Assembly: GCA_036346395.1 (NCBI GenBank)
Contig: CM070594.1
Coordinates: forward strand, 20,183,385-20,247,384
DNA: 64,000 bases
Source: Hsuehochloa calcarea
Taxonomy: Eukaryota; Streptophyta; Magnoliopsida; Poales; Poaceae
Reading direction: 5' to 3'
Each line of letters starts with the position of its first letter. The first letter of the stretch is position 1. Positions 34,461 to 46,200 of the stretch are shown in pieces. The position numbers were made by a program, and so were the translations under genes. The notes below the pieces were generated by a model. The model saw nothing but the letters and a program-made list of their open reading frames with translations, was not told the DNA's origin and did no database searches.

Positions 34461-36389
34461 TGTAACATCCCAATTTTATGAGCTTTAAAAATCTTGAAAA
34501 TAGTTACTAGTTGGAAAAATTCACCATTTGAGTTTTTATTGAATTTTATTTAAACCTTAATATGGATTTTCAACATCAAAATAATTTAATATGATTAATC
34601 CCAACATCAGCAATTGTCAAAACTATTTTATTTGGATTCCATGTGCTTGGATATATTTTCTAAATTTTTTTAAGTTCATTTGCTATTTTTTAATTGCTAT
34701 TTGGATTTTTGGGTATTTTCTAAAAATAAAAACTAATTAAAAATCTCGTGAACAGTATCGGGCCAAAACCCGTCACTATGCAAATTCGGCCAAGATCATG
34801 CGGCCCAAAGATCTTTATCGCGGCTTCATGCGCCGTGCCGCCCCGCTAACAGGTGGTCCCCACTTGTCGGTCTCCCCCTCTCTCCAGTCGAGCCGGTCCC
34901 ACTCGTCAGTCTAAGCGTCGTATTAAGCTACGGGCCTTCGCCCGAGCCTCAACCAATGACAAGTGGGTCCTGCCGCCACGTCATCATCATCTCCAAACGG
35001 GGCTTCGATTCCGATTTCCTCGCGAGCGTGACGCCGTCCTCAACCCAGATTCCTCGGTTCCTCGGTGCTATTTAAAGTCGCACCCGTGTCATGAGGATCG
35101 CCTCAACCTCCGCTGCCTTTTCCCCAAAGCCAGAAACCCTAGAGCGCCGCCTTTTCATCGGAATCGAAGTTTTTACCCGATCGCCGCCGGGAGCTTCCTC
35201 GCCGGATTTCTTCACTGTCGGTGAGCTCCAGTCATCACCGAGCCCACCCTTGAGTTCACCGCGTCACGGCCTATCTGATGCGCGCGTCCTTGGTCCGGGG
35301 GAAACCCTAGTTCGCCTCGCCGCCATTCTACCGAGCCGCTCTGCCTCTCTTCATGTCGCGCGCCATTTCGGTCGTCGCTGAGGTCGATGGACTACGTCCC
35401 CAAGATACCGGAGTCACGCTGGTTCTGTTGCGCACCTCCGTCACCGTCGGTGAGCTGTCGTTCCCCGGATCCTCGGAACCCGAGCGCCGACGCCTCGCTG
35501 TCAGCCTCGTCATTGCCAGCTCCATTCCACATCAGCCTTAGTGTTGGCATGTCCTCCCCGTGTCGGCCACCGTTGCGCCCAGTTAGCGCTTGCATGGCCG
35601 GTTCACCAAACCAGATCTAACCGGCTCGGTGGACTTGGTCCACCGTGAGCTGAGTCGCTGACATGTGGGTCCCATATGTCAGAATTTCTATGATTTATTT
35701 TAAAATAAAAAATCTCAGGGCTAACATCATACTGATGCCATAATCTTATTTTTCAGTTGAGAGATAATTCGGATAATTCAAAAATTCTAATTTATGGTAT
35801 TTTCTTTAGATTCAATCTTCCAAAGGCCATATCTTTTGCATCCGAACTCCGATTGAGCCCATTCAAATTTCTAAATTTATATAAATTTGAGATCTATTTA
35901 TTTATGATTTTTATTTAATTTTTGGAGTTTTTTTACCTCTATTATTTATTTATTTTGTTTGTGAGTAGACGTTAATTCTTTAGAGACTTTTGAAGAAGGA
36001 GGAGTGCCTCAAGATCAAGACCAGTACCTATTTCAAAGCAAGTTATACATTTGATCATATTGAACCTAGTTTTCAAAGTTACCTTGTTTCAATGTATTGC
36101 ATTCTATTTCAAGTAACTATTTAAATACTTTTGGGTTTAGTTATTAATCCAAATTGTTATATCCACCTTGTCTATTGTTATGACATGATCTTTTGTCACC
36201 ATAGGTTGGTTCAATATTAGTTGGTATTATCGTAGCACCAACGTGGGTTGGTTAGATACGAGTAGATTGCTTAGCCATGCCACGAGTCATCATTTCATGT
36301 GAGTTGCAAATATAAACTTGACTAAATGATTATGGAACTGTGTGATAAAACTGTATGTGTTGTGTGCTATTACTCGTTGATGGTATGAG
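34461..36389 (+). mobile_element. Element A 3' LTR, truncated
   Basis: It aligns with 2470 to about 4375 throughout (start TGTAACATCCCAATTTTATG, TATTTAAAG at 35069, AGACGTTAATTCTT, TTGGTATTATCGTAGCACC). Similarity ends at about 36389, after GTGTGCTATTACTCGTTGATGG; the 5' copy continues for at least 900 bp more. The 3' target duplication is lost. The two LTRs differ at many positions, indicating an old insertion. Confidence 0.88.
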
Positions 36390-36940
36390 ATGTGTATGCC
36401 TGTGATTATCAATGTTGTGGATGTGTGTACTAGCTAATGATCACGGGACTAGTACGATACATACACGAGAATTTTGGGTATTCAATGCCCGGATCCGACA
36501 ATATCCACGTCTCCTGTATGATTGTTCTTATGTGATTGATCTCCACCAATGTCGCAACAACCACTACCAAATCTTAACACTCCTTTCAATTTTCACTAAT
36601 TAATTGTAGTAACAACGGTCTCCTGGATATATGCGGCGGTTCGCGTAAGTTCATACTCAACATCAATGAGCTGGTATAAACGATGGGGGTTAATGACCAG
36701 CCACTGGACATAAATAATATGATATTTCCAACATGGTGTAGCATGATGTTCGTGAATTTATATGATATCTCCGAAATGGAGAAACATGATATTCGTGAAT
36801 TAATGTTACTGTATGAAATGACAAAAGTAGTATACTATTACGTTTCTTTTTTAACTCTACAACCGTAGTACTACTAGTAACGCTCAAACAGAAGAGGAAA
36901 ATAACGTAGTACTAGCTTACTACTAGTACACCCTCTCCAT
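36390..36940. other. Upstream region of the WAT1-related gene, no gene seen
   Basis: About 550 bp between the truncated LTR of A and the putative core promoter. No convincing ORF or element. It contains two similar segments with CATGAT(A/G)TTCGTGAATT (about 36744-36760 and 36785-36801). It probably holds the proximal regulatory region of the gene, which means element A's remains begin less than 700 bp from its start codon. Confidence 0.4.
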
Positions 36941-36950
36941 CAATATATAC
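36941..36950 (+). promoter_or_regulatory. Putative TATA box of the WAT1-related gene
   Basis: CAATATATAC followed by ATAAAC, 130 bp upstream of the ATG at 37077; a transcription start about 30 bp downstream would give a 5' UTR of roughly 100 bases. No transcript data, so this is inference from position and sequence. Confidence 0.4.
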
Positions 36951-37076
36951 ATAAACATGATCTCTCCTCACCTGTGCCCCTACCCTGCTAACCCCCTCTA
37001 ACATCTTGTGTGTTACCAGATTGGTAACCGCAAGTATACAAGAATTACACCTTGAAGAGGGGGGTAGTAGCTTAGT

Positions 37077-37258
37077 ATGGGGAGTGTTAGTACCTATTTC
37101 CCTCTGATTGCCATGGTGCTTGTGCAACTAGGGCTTGCTGGTCTGAATGTGGTATCCAAGCTGACTATGGCCTCCGGCATGAGCCCCTATGTGCTCCTCG
37201 CCTACCGGAATCTCATCGCTGCCGTTTTCCTCACTCCCTTGGCATTCTTCATGGAAAG
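37077..37258 (+). CDS. WAT1-related gene exon 1
   Basis: ATG context AGTATGGGG. It encodes residues 1-60 and two bases of codon 61: the first two membrane segments (about residues 8-28 and 35-57) ending FFMER. Donor AG|GTACAT. The start is chosen because the family's conserved first helix begins seven residues later and no in-frame upstream ATG precedes it in the likely transcript. Confidence 0.92.
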
Positions 37259-40200
37259 GTACATTTTAATTTGTTTAATAACCATTTTTTATTTGTGAAT
37301 GTCCATGTAACAGCTTAAAATACATGTTTACCTTAGTTGAAGAAATCTTCATTAGTTTAGCAACAACTTACGTTCTTATAAGGAAAAAATGTCTTCTCTT
37401 TGACATGGCTGATGATATTTGTCAATTTCTTTTTCCGTAAATCTTACAAATCTGGCATTTCATGCCATCTATTATTATTATATAATATAAAAGCTGACAC
37501 CATTTGTTTTACCGCTACTAAGAAAATAGAAAAAATATATTAGAAATCTCAAAAAAGCAAAACATCTAGCCGGCCATCAGATGTTATTACTTAGTTATAT
37601 AATACTTTGTAATTTAAAGACAAAAAGAGAAAATAATCCTATCCAAGACATATATCTTAAATTCGATAGCCCGCGTATCTTCGCACTTGTTGTTTTAACG
37701 GAAGTAGTACTAGCCAGTGGAGTCTCCTCACACTGTTTATTTTTTGATAAAAGTAGTAGTAGCCAGTAAGAGAGGGGTGGGTGTTGGATCATCCTAGATA
37801 AAGCTAAAAGCCTAAAAGGAAGGGAAAAAGAAGCAGCAGGGAACCCAGTAGTCGCGATGTTAATACTCTGCGAGTTGACAATAAGTAGAAAGCAAAGAAA
37901 TTCTGTGCTTCCATGAACATTAAGCAAAAGCAGGAGCCGAGTAAACTAAAGTTTCTCTCTTTTGTTGGCCGGTAGTACACTTTTGTTGTTCACGCGTGTA
38001 AATATGTTGTAATCCACATAAGCCCGAGGACAATGCACATGATTGTGTCTAATCTTGCTTGTATCGGCGGGCACATGCAATCCAAGAGCGATGGAAATCT
38101 TAATTTGTTTGTACCACACGAGTGCAGAAGTCAAAACCGGGGTTAATTCCCACTAAGATTCGGTGCTTATTGGACGTGTTACCACTGAACAAAAGAGAGG
38201 TGAAAAAAATTGAGCAGTGAACAGCGGAGGCCACTCACTACTACTCGGCATTAATTAGTGGCAGGGAGATTGTCAAATCGATTATCTAGGGCATTTTGCT
38301 TGCAATAATGCGCCAGAAGCTATTTTACCAGATACGATGTATATTTAGCAGATCCTGGCGGTTAGAACCGGGACATATATCATGCAAGAACAAAAGCTAG
38401 GGGAGGAGATCGATGCGATCGAGCAGTTTTCTGTTAAGAAATGGATGCGAGCACTGACTGAATATGCAATGCAACTTGGTGAGCGGTCGATCGAGAAGGC
38501 AAAAAAAGGAAGACCACTGTTTGTTGCCTTGAGATGTAGGTATGGGCACAGAGGGTCAGGTTCAGATGCCCGACTAAACCAGCTAGCATAGCATAGCATA
38601 GAATGGCAGCCATCCAACACATTCTGTAGGAACAGGGTGCCCTATTCATTAAGTGGTCTGTCAAGATGATGCTACCATGCATGAAGTGCCGAACCTGCAG
38701 CCTTAGTTACGGTTTGAGACGAGACCATCAGAAAAGGCCGGCGTTTCATCCTGCCTTATGTGGCCCAGCTGTCAGCCTGGCACAGCAGACTCTGGGCCGA
38801 CGCCAGCGTAGCCGCGTGGGCTAGATATGTCGATGGTCGGCCTGGCAAACAGCCCACGTTTTCTCGGGACGAGATCGATCAAAATCACCGTCCGCACCGC
38901 ACCACGTAAGCACCGTATCAGTCAGCACGATACACGGCGGTTCCGTGGGCGACGGCACGACGCGGCGAAAGGCGACGCCCGCCCGCGCGTCGGTGCCAAC
39001 GGCAAGCACCGGCGGCCGGGGTTTGGATGGCAATCGGAAGGGAGGCAGGAATCTCCAACTTTCTCTCGCGATATGCATCTTCTGCGTTCCTCCTTGGCCG
39101 AGATGGGGGAGCCTTTCTCCAGCCTTGCCCCTTTTTTTTTCTTGGTACTAGCCAGTAATCGTGCCCGATAAAGGGCCCTCGGCAAAGACCCTCTTCGCCG
39201 ACTCAAAATTCCCCGAGAGCTCTTTGCCGAGGGCGGCCCTCGGCAAAGCCTTTGTCGAGGGTTAATGGGCCTTTGCCTAGGGCTTGAGGCCCTCGGCAAA
39301 GAGGCCGTCTCCAGTAGTGAGTAGTATCATACTGACTTCTTGTTTATTTCTTTGTGAGATGACTTCTTGATCTAATTACATATGTAACAATATTCATTGG
39401 ATAGGTCGTTTGCATCCCCATGTTCACTTCTGGTTGTTGTCATGATTTTGTCATACTCCCTCCGTCCATATAATTAGGGGTAGTATTTCATATTTAATGC
39501 AAAATAAGTGTTGTTTCCTTTATACCCCTAATAAATAATCCAGCTTTAATTTGTATTCCTATATGCATGAATTGAATATATTACTTAGAGATAACAATTA
39601 AGGGTAGTGTAGTCATTTTAATGTTTTCTTGGTCTACGTGCAAGATAAAATACGCCCTATATTTTCGGACAAAAGGAATAATTGCTATAGTATTTTTACT
39701 CATTTATCGTGGGACAGGCCTCCCATAGGCCGTGTTCCTTCGTCGATGGCCCATGTTCTTCCTGTTTTATGTGATCTCTTCCCTTTTTAAAAAATAGAAG
39801 GATACCCTACTTGTTGCAGCGGGAATTTGTCGAAATCAATTTGTGTTGTAATATTTAAACAAATCAAGATGAAATATGTTAGAGCCTAAAAGAATTAGAA
39901 GACAATGGAAATAAGGAACATCTATGACACTCAATTTTCATCTAAAGGCTATAAATAATAAGGATGATGTGACAGCATGAGAGAAGAGAGAAATAACATT
40001 GATTGTAGTTAGTGGGGATTACTCAATTTATTATTTCACTGTTTAAATCAGTATGTATGTTTGATATGTTTGCATTTATTAGCTCATTATTAATTGGTAT
40101 AGCTAGCCGTTAATATTATATTTTGAAAAATAAAATTCCTTCATTAAACGGAAATATTATGTGTCCAACCCAAACCCTATTCATGTTGTAACACCCTGGC

Positions 40201-43200
40201 TATTCGAAAGCCAAGATATTACCTAAAATCTCTACCACAAATCAACAATCTGAATAATTTCTAACATCCTAACAATAAAGAGCAAACTAGGTTCTATCCA
40301 AAAGGGATCTAGCATAATAAATAACCTAATTTATGCAATAAATAAATAACTCAAACATGATATTCCATTCGAAATAAAACTATTAAGACTATAATTGGAG
40401 AGCATGAATCCATTTCTCACATAGCCTAAACATAATAATATCCAATAACAATCATCAATAGGGTTATTTATTATTACAGTCCAAACTCTAAAATACGGAT
40501 TAATAACAAATGTTTATTTCAAAGGTGCGTGCAACCGTGTGTCTACTCCCTCCCATAAATACTGTCATCGTGGTTAACCTAAAAAAATAAAACAAGGAAC
40601 ACATCATGGGTGAGTCCATGACTTAGCAAGTACAAAAGAATACTTTGAACAAGACAGGTATAAATTCGTCAAGCATACAGTGAAGCCAAAATATGAAATA
40701 ATAGAAAACACATGAATGAATGAATGTGCATGCTCTTCACTTCTGCTCATACCGGTGTAGCTAGTGAACACTTGTTGGTGTTTACTTATGCCCGCATTAT
40801 CCAAAATGCGGGGATCTAATGCCCATTTGAAGAACATTTCAAAACGGGGATCCAACGCCCGTTTTAAGAACATTTCAAAACGGAGATCTAAATTGCCCAC
40901 ATTGGAATGATGAGACTTACTTGCCCATGTTGGAATGATGGGACTTCACTACCCACTCCCGTGGGTGTAGCAAAAACAATTCTTGCACGCATGAATGAAT
41001 CTAATGAATAAAGTAACATCATTAACAGAACCATGGTAATTAGATACTACTATGAACAAGTATGTATCAAACATTATTCATCATATAATCAACGAACAAG
41101 GAAGAACACATATCAATCACAAACATACAGTTGTACTTGCCTTTTCGCTACGACGTGCGGGGAGGCAAGGACGATGCCTCTAACTCCGGAACCCCTTCCC
41201 CTACACAAGAATATCACTAACATAAGAACGCTGAGGAAAAAAATAGACTCCACTCACTCCCCTTAACCTGACTTCCCAAAGCCTAGGGTTCGAATAAGGG
41301 TTCTACTCAATTTTCCCGACAGTCTAGCAGAAGATTCCACGGGACAGCAGTACTAAAATCCTCATATCTTTTACTACGAAACTCGGAATGGAGTGATCTT
41401 AGACTCTATAGAAACAAGACAAAATTTTCTACATTAACCTAGTTGGCAAAATTTTCTGATTTGGTATTCTTATAGACCTAATGACCAGGTGAAGTTTCTG
41501 CTTCTTAAATCTGCCAGTCAGAACTACAACAGTAGAAGAAAATTCGTATATTTTGATTGGCTCAATCAAAAAATCAAGTTCTCTACTATTATGGAAAGCT
41601 TAAAGGATTTCCTACAATTTTCATGTTGGGCGAACTTTCTGATTCGATCTCTAACTAGATAATATTGGCCACACAAAGTAACTACTAATCATCGTCAGCC
41701 CGTCTGGACAATCGCAATGAAACTATCATAACTTCTAAACCGTAACTCTAAATTGAGTGATCTTTACGCCTATAGAAAGCTATGAACGAGAACTACAACT
41801 CTCTAGGAGACAGCCAGTCCAGAAAACACTCACAACCTACCTAAAAACGACGACCAACGTTGCTATTCCAAACCAATCTACTACTGACAGCACCAAAATA
41901 AATCGATAAATCTACGAAGCTATCGGGGATCGAGTTTACCTTTGTCGAGCCGCTGGAGATCGACGTCTCGCTGTGTGAACGCACCCTTCCTCTCCTCTTC
42001 CTTCCTCCCCTTTTGTCGGACCCCGGGTTATCACACAACCCCGAGACCCTCTGTGCATACCAAGCTAGTCCCATGATCAGTAGCTAGCTCGCACAGTTGT
42101 AACAAAGATGTTATCATAACCATTCAACAACGAACTAATGAAGCAGACAAAGTAATATTAGTTAACAGCAAAAGACCTTATGGTCAAGTTCTTACAAAAG
42201 TCGCCTCACAGGGCTTAGCAACAACAGAGTATCTGGCAGCGGAAATCTCAAAAAAATACGTGGAGCCCAATCGACATGCCCACAGGCAATCGAGTGGAGG
42301 ACGTGACCTAGTTCGCGAAGTCTTCAAAGTAGCCTTCCTCGTAGAACTCAATATTTCCTGATTCTTCTGCTGGGACTGATCAACAAAGGGCATAAAGCCG
42401 TGAGTACATAAAGTACTCAGCAAGTCGTAGAGAAATGTATGCACATAGTATTCATGCAAGGCTTAAACAAGAATGGCTTTATGGTTAATTTGCAGAAAGC
42501 AAGTTTGACAGTAAATACAATAATTAAATTGCAAAGCAGGATTTTAAAAGAATAGTACATAGATATCCAAGTTCTTTTGAATCAAACAGTGAACATCCCG
42601 TTCACTTCCCAACCATTCCAACCAAACTTTTCCATCGAACCAAACCACATTTTTGAAAATGCTACCCCTTGCGCGAAATCATCAGGCATGTCCGTAACCG
42701 GGGACATGGCTATTTGAATAGATTTTGACACTCTGCAGAGGTTGTACAGCTTTACCCATAAGAGATAAATCACTTGTAATGTCCGTCTGACACACTTCCG
42801 AGGGTGTGCGACTAAGTGATTATCACAAGACCTTTACAAAGTTCCATTTTGCCTCGGTTCTGCTCGCTAAGGTTTCGCCCTCACGGCCCCCTCTTGCGCC
42901 AATAATCAACCCAAACAGAACCGACTCAAAACTTCCCTAATTAGTTGGCCAGGTCCGTCCCATACCAGACTTGTGGTTGCACGAGGTGGCCTAGATCAAT
43001 GACTTGCAAAGTTAAGTCCTTAGTTGACCGCTCAGACGAGACTTTCCACATCCCAATGTGCCTCACGCACCCACCTTCACCCCCTACCACAAGCCCGAGC
43101 ATAAATCATTTTTGTTCATTCCCGACCAAATGGCAATCGCTGCCATGGCTCAACACATTTTAATTATAGTGGCCTCACACCACAATTCCATAGTTCCATT

Positions 43201-46200
43201 AGTCAAATTTCATTATTCATTGAACATGTGATCGCGAGTCCCACGGATAACTAAAGCGAGACTAAGCAAATATACGCACCCAAGTTGGTAATACAATTAT
43301 GTCCAACTAATATTAACCATCCTATGGTGTTCAAGGATATATGTCATTCAAGGAGACATTTCATTTTCAATTCATCAAGGAGGCATAATGGCAATTTGGT
43401 AATTATCTACTCCCAAAACCATTTTTAATAAAACTAGCCATGCATGATAATTTAAAACAATATACATTTGTAAAATGGGTTCAATATGGTCAAAGGCCTA
43501 CGACTTGCCTTCGTTGACGAGGAGCGGGTCTTCGGTCGTCGGGTCGAAGAAATCTTCCGAAACACCGGAATCTACACGTGCGAGAATAGCAACAATAAAT
43601 AAAATATCACCAAATGAACTCCAAAAATTACAAAACTAGAACCAAATGGAAGAGCTTGATTTTATAAATTTTTGGGCACAAGTTCCATAATTTTTGGAGC
43701 TATAACGAAGGTGATATGAAATTTTGAAATTTTACTGAAGATTTTCAGTTAGAAGGAAAATAAGAAAATGGGGATTAAATCAGTGCTAACACGTGTCCCT
43801 CGGTGCACAGAACAGTGCAAGAGCCGAGTCCATGCCCGGGTGCACGAGTCCACGGTAACAGTACCGAGGGAGCCCACATGACAGCCATAGATATCCAAAA
43901 CATGGTTTAATTAAACCCCTTTTATTGCACAAGGGCCCACACGTCGGCGGCACCAAAGCTGGATCAAGGAGTCACTAACGCTAACTAAGTGTCATTAGCC
44001 GATAATTGCTACAGTGTTTTCGGCAAATGACCACTACTGACTTCAGTAGAAAAATAGAGCAATGGAGGAGAGCGTGCCATGCGCGAACAGCCGCGCGAGG
44101 AGGAGGAGGGCTGCGCCGGGGAAGGGCAAAAATGGGTTCCCCGGACTACGGCGAATCCCGGCGGCGGCGGAAGCTCACCGGAGTGTAGGGCGATGGCGGT
44201 AAGCGACGGTGGCACTTCAGGAGAAGCGGCGCCGATGAAGGGGGAAGAAGAGAGGGGCGGCCGAGGCGCTCTGGAGCTGTGCGACGATGCGGGGAAGCCG
44301 AAGGCGCAGTCGGACGGGACGGAGGGCGACCGAGGCGACTCAATCGGCGGCAGCGGCGCTCGGCGGGGGGGGAACTCCAATTGGGGCCAGAGGAGAGCGA
44401 GGGAGCAAGGGAGAAGGGGGGAAACAGAGGAGAGGAAGGAAGCGGCGCCGAGTGAGCTTAAATAGAGAGGAGGGGCGTCACGGGCGAGCGCACCGGAGAG
44501 GAGTCATGGGCGGAGGCGCGGCTGCGGCAGAAGGGCTTCGGGCAGCGCGGCCGGGCCTGGGGAAGGGAGACCGTGGCGGAGCGAAGGCCGAGGAGTGGAC
44601 TTCCGGATGCGGACAGCGGCGCGACCGAGGTAGCAGCGGGAAACGCGCTGGAGGAGGATCCACGGGCGGCAAGCGAGAGAGCGAAGGGGGCGCGGGAGAG
44701 AGAGATAGGGAGGAAGAAGAAGAGCAGGGTGCGGGCGGCGGAGTGTCGTCCGATTTCGATCGGACGGCGGAGGGCGAAAGGGAGGCGCGGCCGATCGGGA
44801 GCCGTCGGATGAAGATCGGCCGCCAGCGCGCGAAGGAGGGGGCGTGGCGAAGCGAGAGCCGTGCGATGGGGATCGCACGGTGGGCGCGAGGCCGAGGCGG
44901 GAGGCTGGGCCGGACGCGGTTGGGCTGGCCCGAGAAGAACAGTGGTGGGCCGAGGGGATTCGGCCCACACACAGTAAAGGGGATTTTCTGGAATTTTTGA
45001 TTTTCAGAAATTCAAACAAATGAAAAGCTATTTTAGAAAATATCAAATAGAGTCCAAATAATCTAGGAAAATTCACAAAAATCCCATGAATTATTCTGGA
45101 CTTAATAAAAATAGTTTCAACTTTAAATTTTTCTTTTTCTTTTGCAAATAAAATAATTTTTAATTTTGGGTAAAATGAAAACCATTTTTAAAATCCAATA
45201 AATCCAAGAAAACACTTAAAATAATAATTTTGATTTTAAATACAAAAAATTCAATTAAACCAACTTTAATTGGATTAAAGTTTGATTAATTCATATTAAA
45301 CCATAATTGATTATGAAATTCCACATTAAGCTTTTGGCAAATAGAAGCAAATGGTTCTCTGTTAAAATTTTGAAAATCTCTGAAAAAGCGAGACGCTACA
45401 CCTTTCTTCCTTCTCCCTTTCTTCATCTTCCTTTCTTCTTCTTCCTTCCTTTCTCCTCTTCTCCACATCTTGGTAAAGCAACATGGAGGGGGCTGCAGAT
45501 CTTAGTACTGGTGGTGGCAATCGTAGTTATTCTGAGCTACTAGGGTTTTCCCCTCCTTGTATATGTGTCCGGCTCCTCATGGGCCTCTTGAGCCAAGGTC
45601 TGAGGCCCAGGTTGTCGAAAAACCGCAGAAACCCCTTTTTCTTATGCCCAATTTCTCTTTTCAGAACTTTCTTTCTTATAATAAATTGGAGTATTACACA
45701 TGTAGTTTGGCATTAACTGCCCGAGTGAATTAATGCATTTTCCAAAGTGAGAGTTTTTGGCTAAAATGATACATTTCTGAAACGAAATAGCAAAAATAAC
45801 CACTCGAACGAAATGACACCCCTACCACGCGAAAGCGATGCGACAGACCACCTTCTGCCCAACCTGTAGTCCCTCTAGTCACAAATACATTCCTTTTGGG
45901 ATACGTACAGACACACTTTTGAAACTTTGGATAAATGAAATCATATAGGTAGATTTGTCCATAAATGTACTTTCATAATAATATAATTTTATTAGGGTTT
46001 ATAAATATATTATAATAGAAATTAGCTGTCAATTTTTTTGCTTTGGAGACCTTATCGATGTCCAAAAACAACATGTATTTGTGGCTAGAGGGAGTATAAT
46101 TCTAATTTAATTATGGATGCAGGAAAAATTGGGCGGCAATTAGCAAGAAGATACTTTTTCAGATTTTCATATGCTCCATTATTGGGTATGAATTTGTTCG

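Noticed and set aside
36957..37001. Upstream ATG with a 14-codon ORF before the transporter gene
   Set aside because: It begins only about 14 bp after the putative TATA box, so it is probably upstream of the transcription start.
38230..38250. CACTCACTACTACTCGGC as the left end of the CACTA element
   Set aside because: Only the first seven bases match the right end, the flanking triplets (ACT versus AGT) do not form a direct duplication, and no CTCGGCAAAG array follows it.
44287..45000. 237-codon plus-strand ORF and 164-190-codon minus-strand ORFs
   Set aside because: All are in the GC-rich part of the inner solo LTR; Gly/Arg/Glu-rich or Pro/Ser/Arg-rich low complexity, mutually overlapping.
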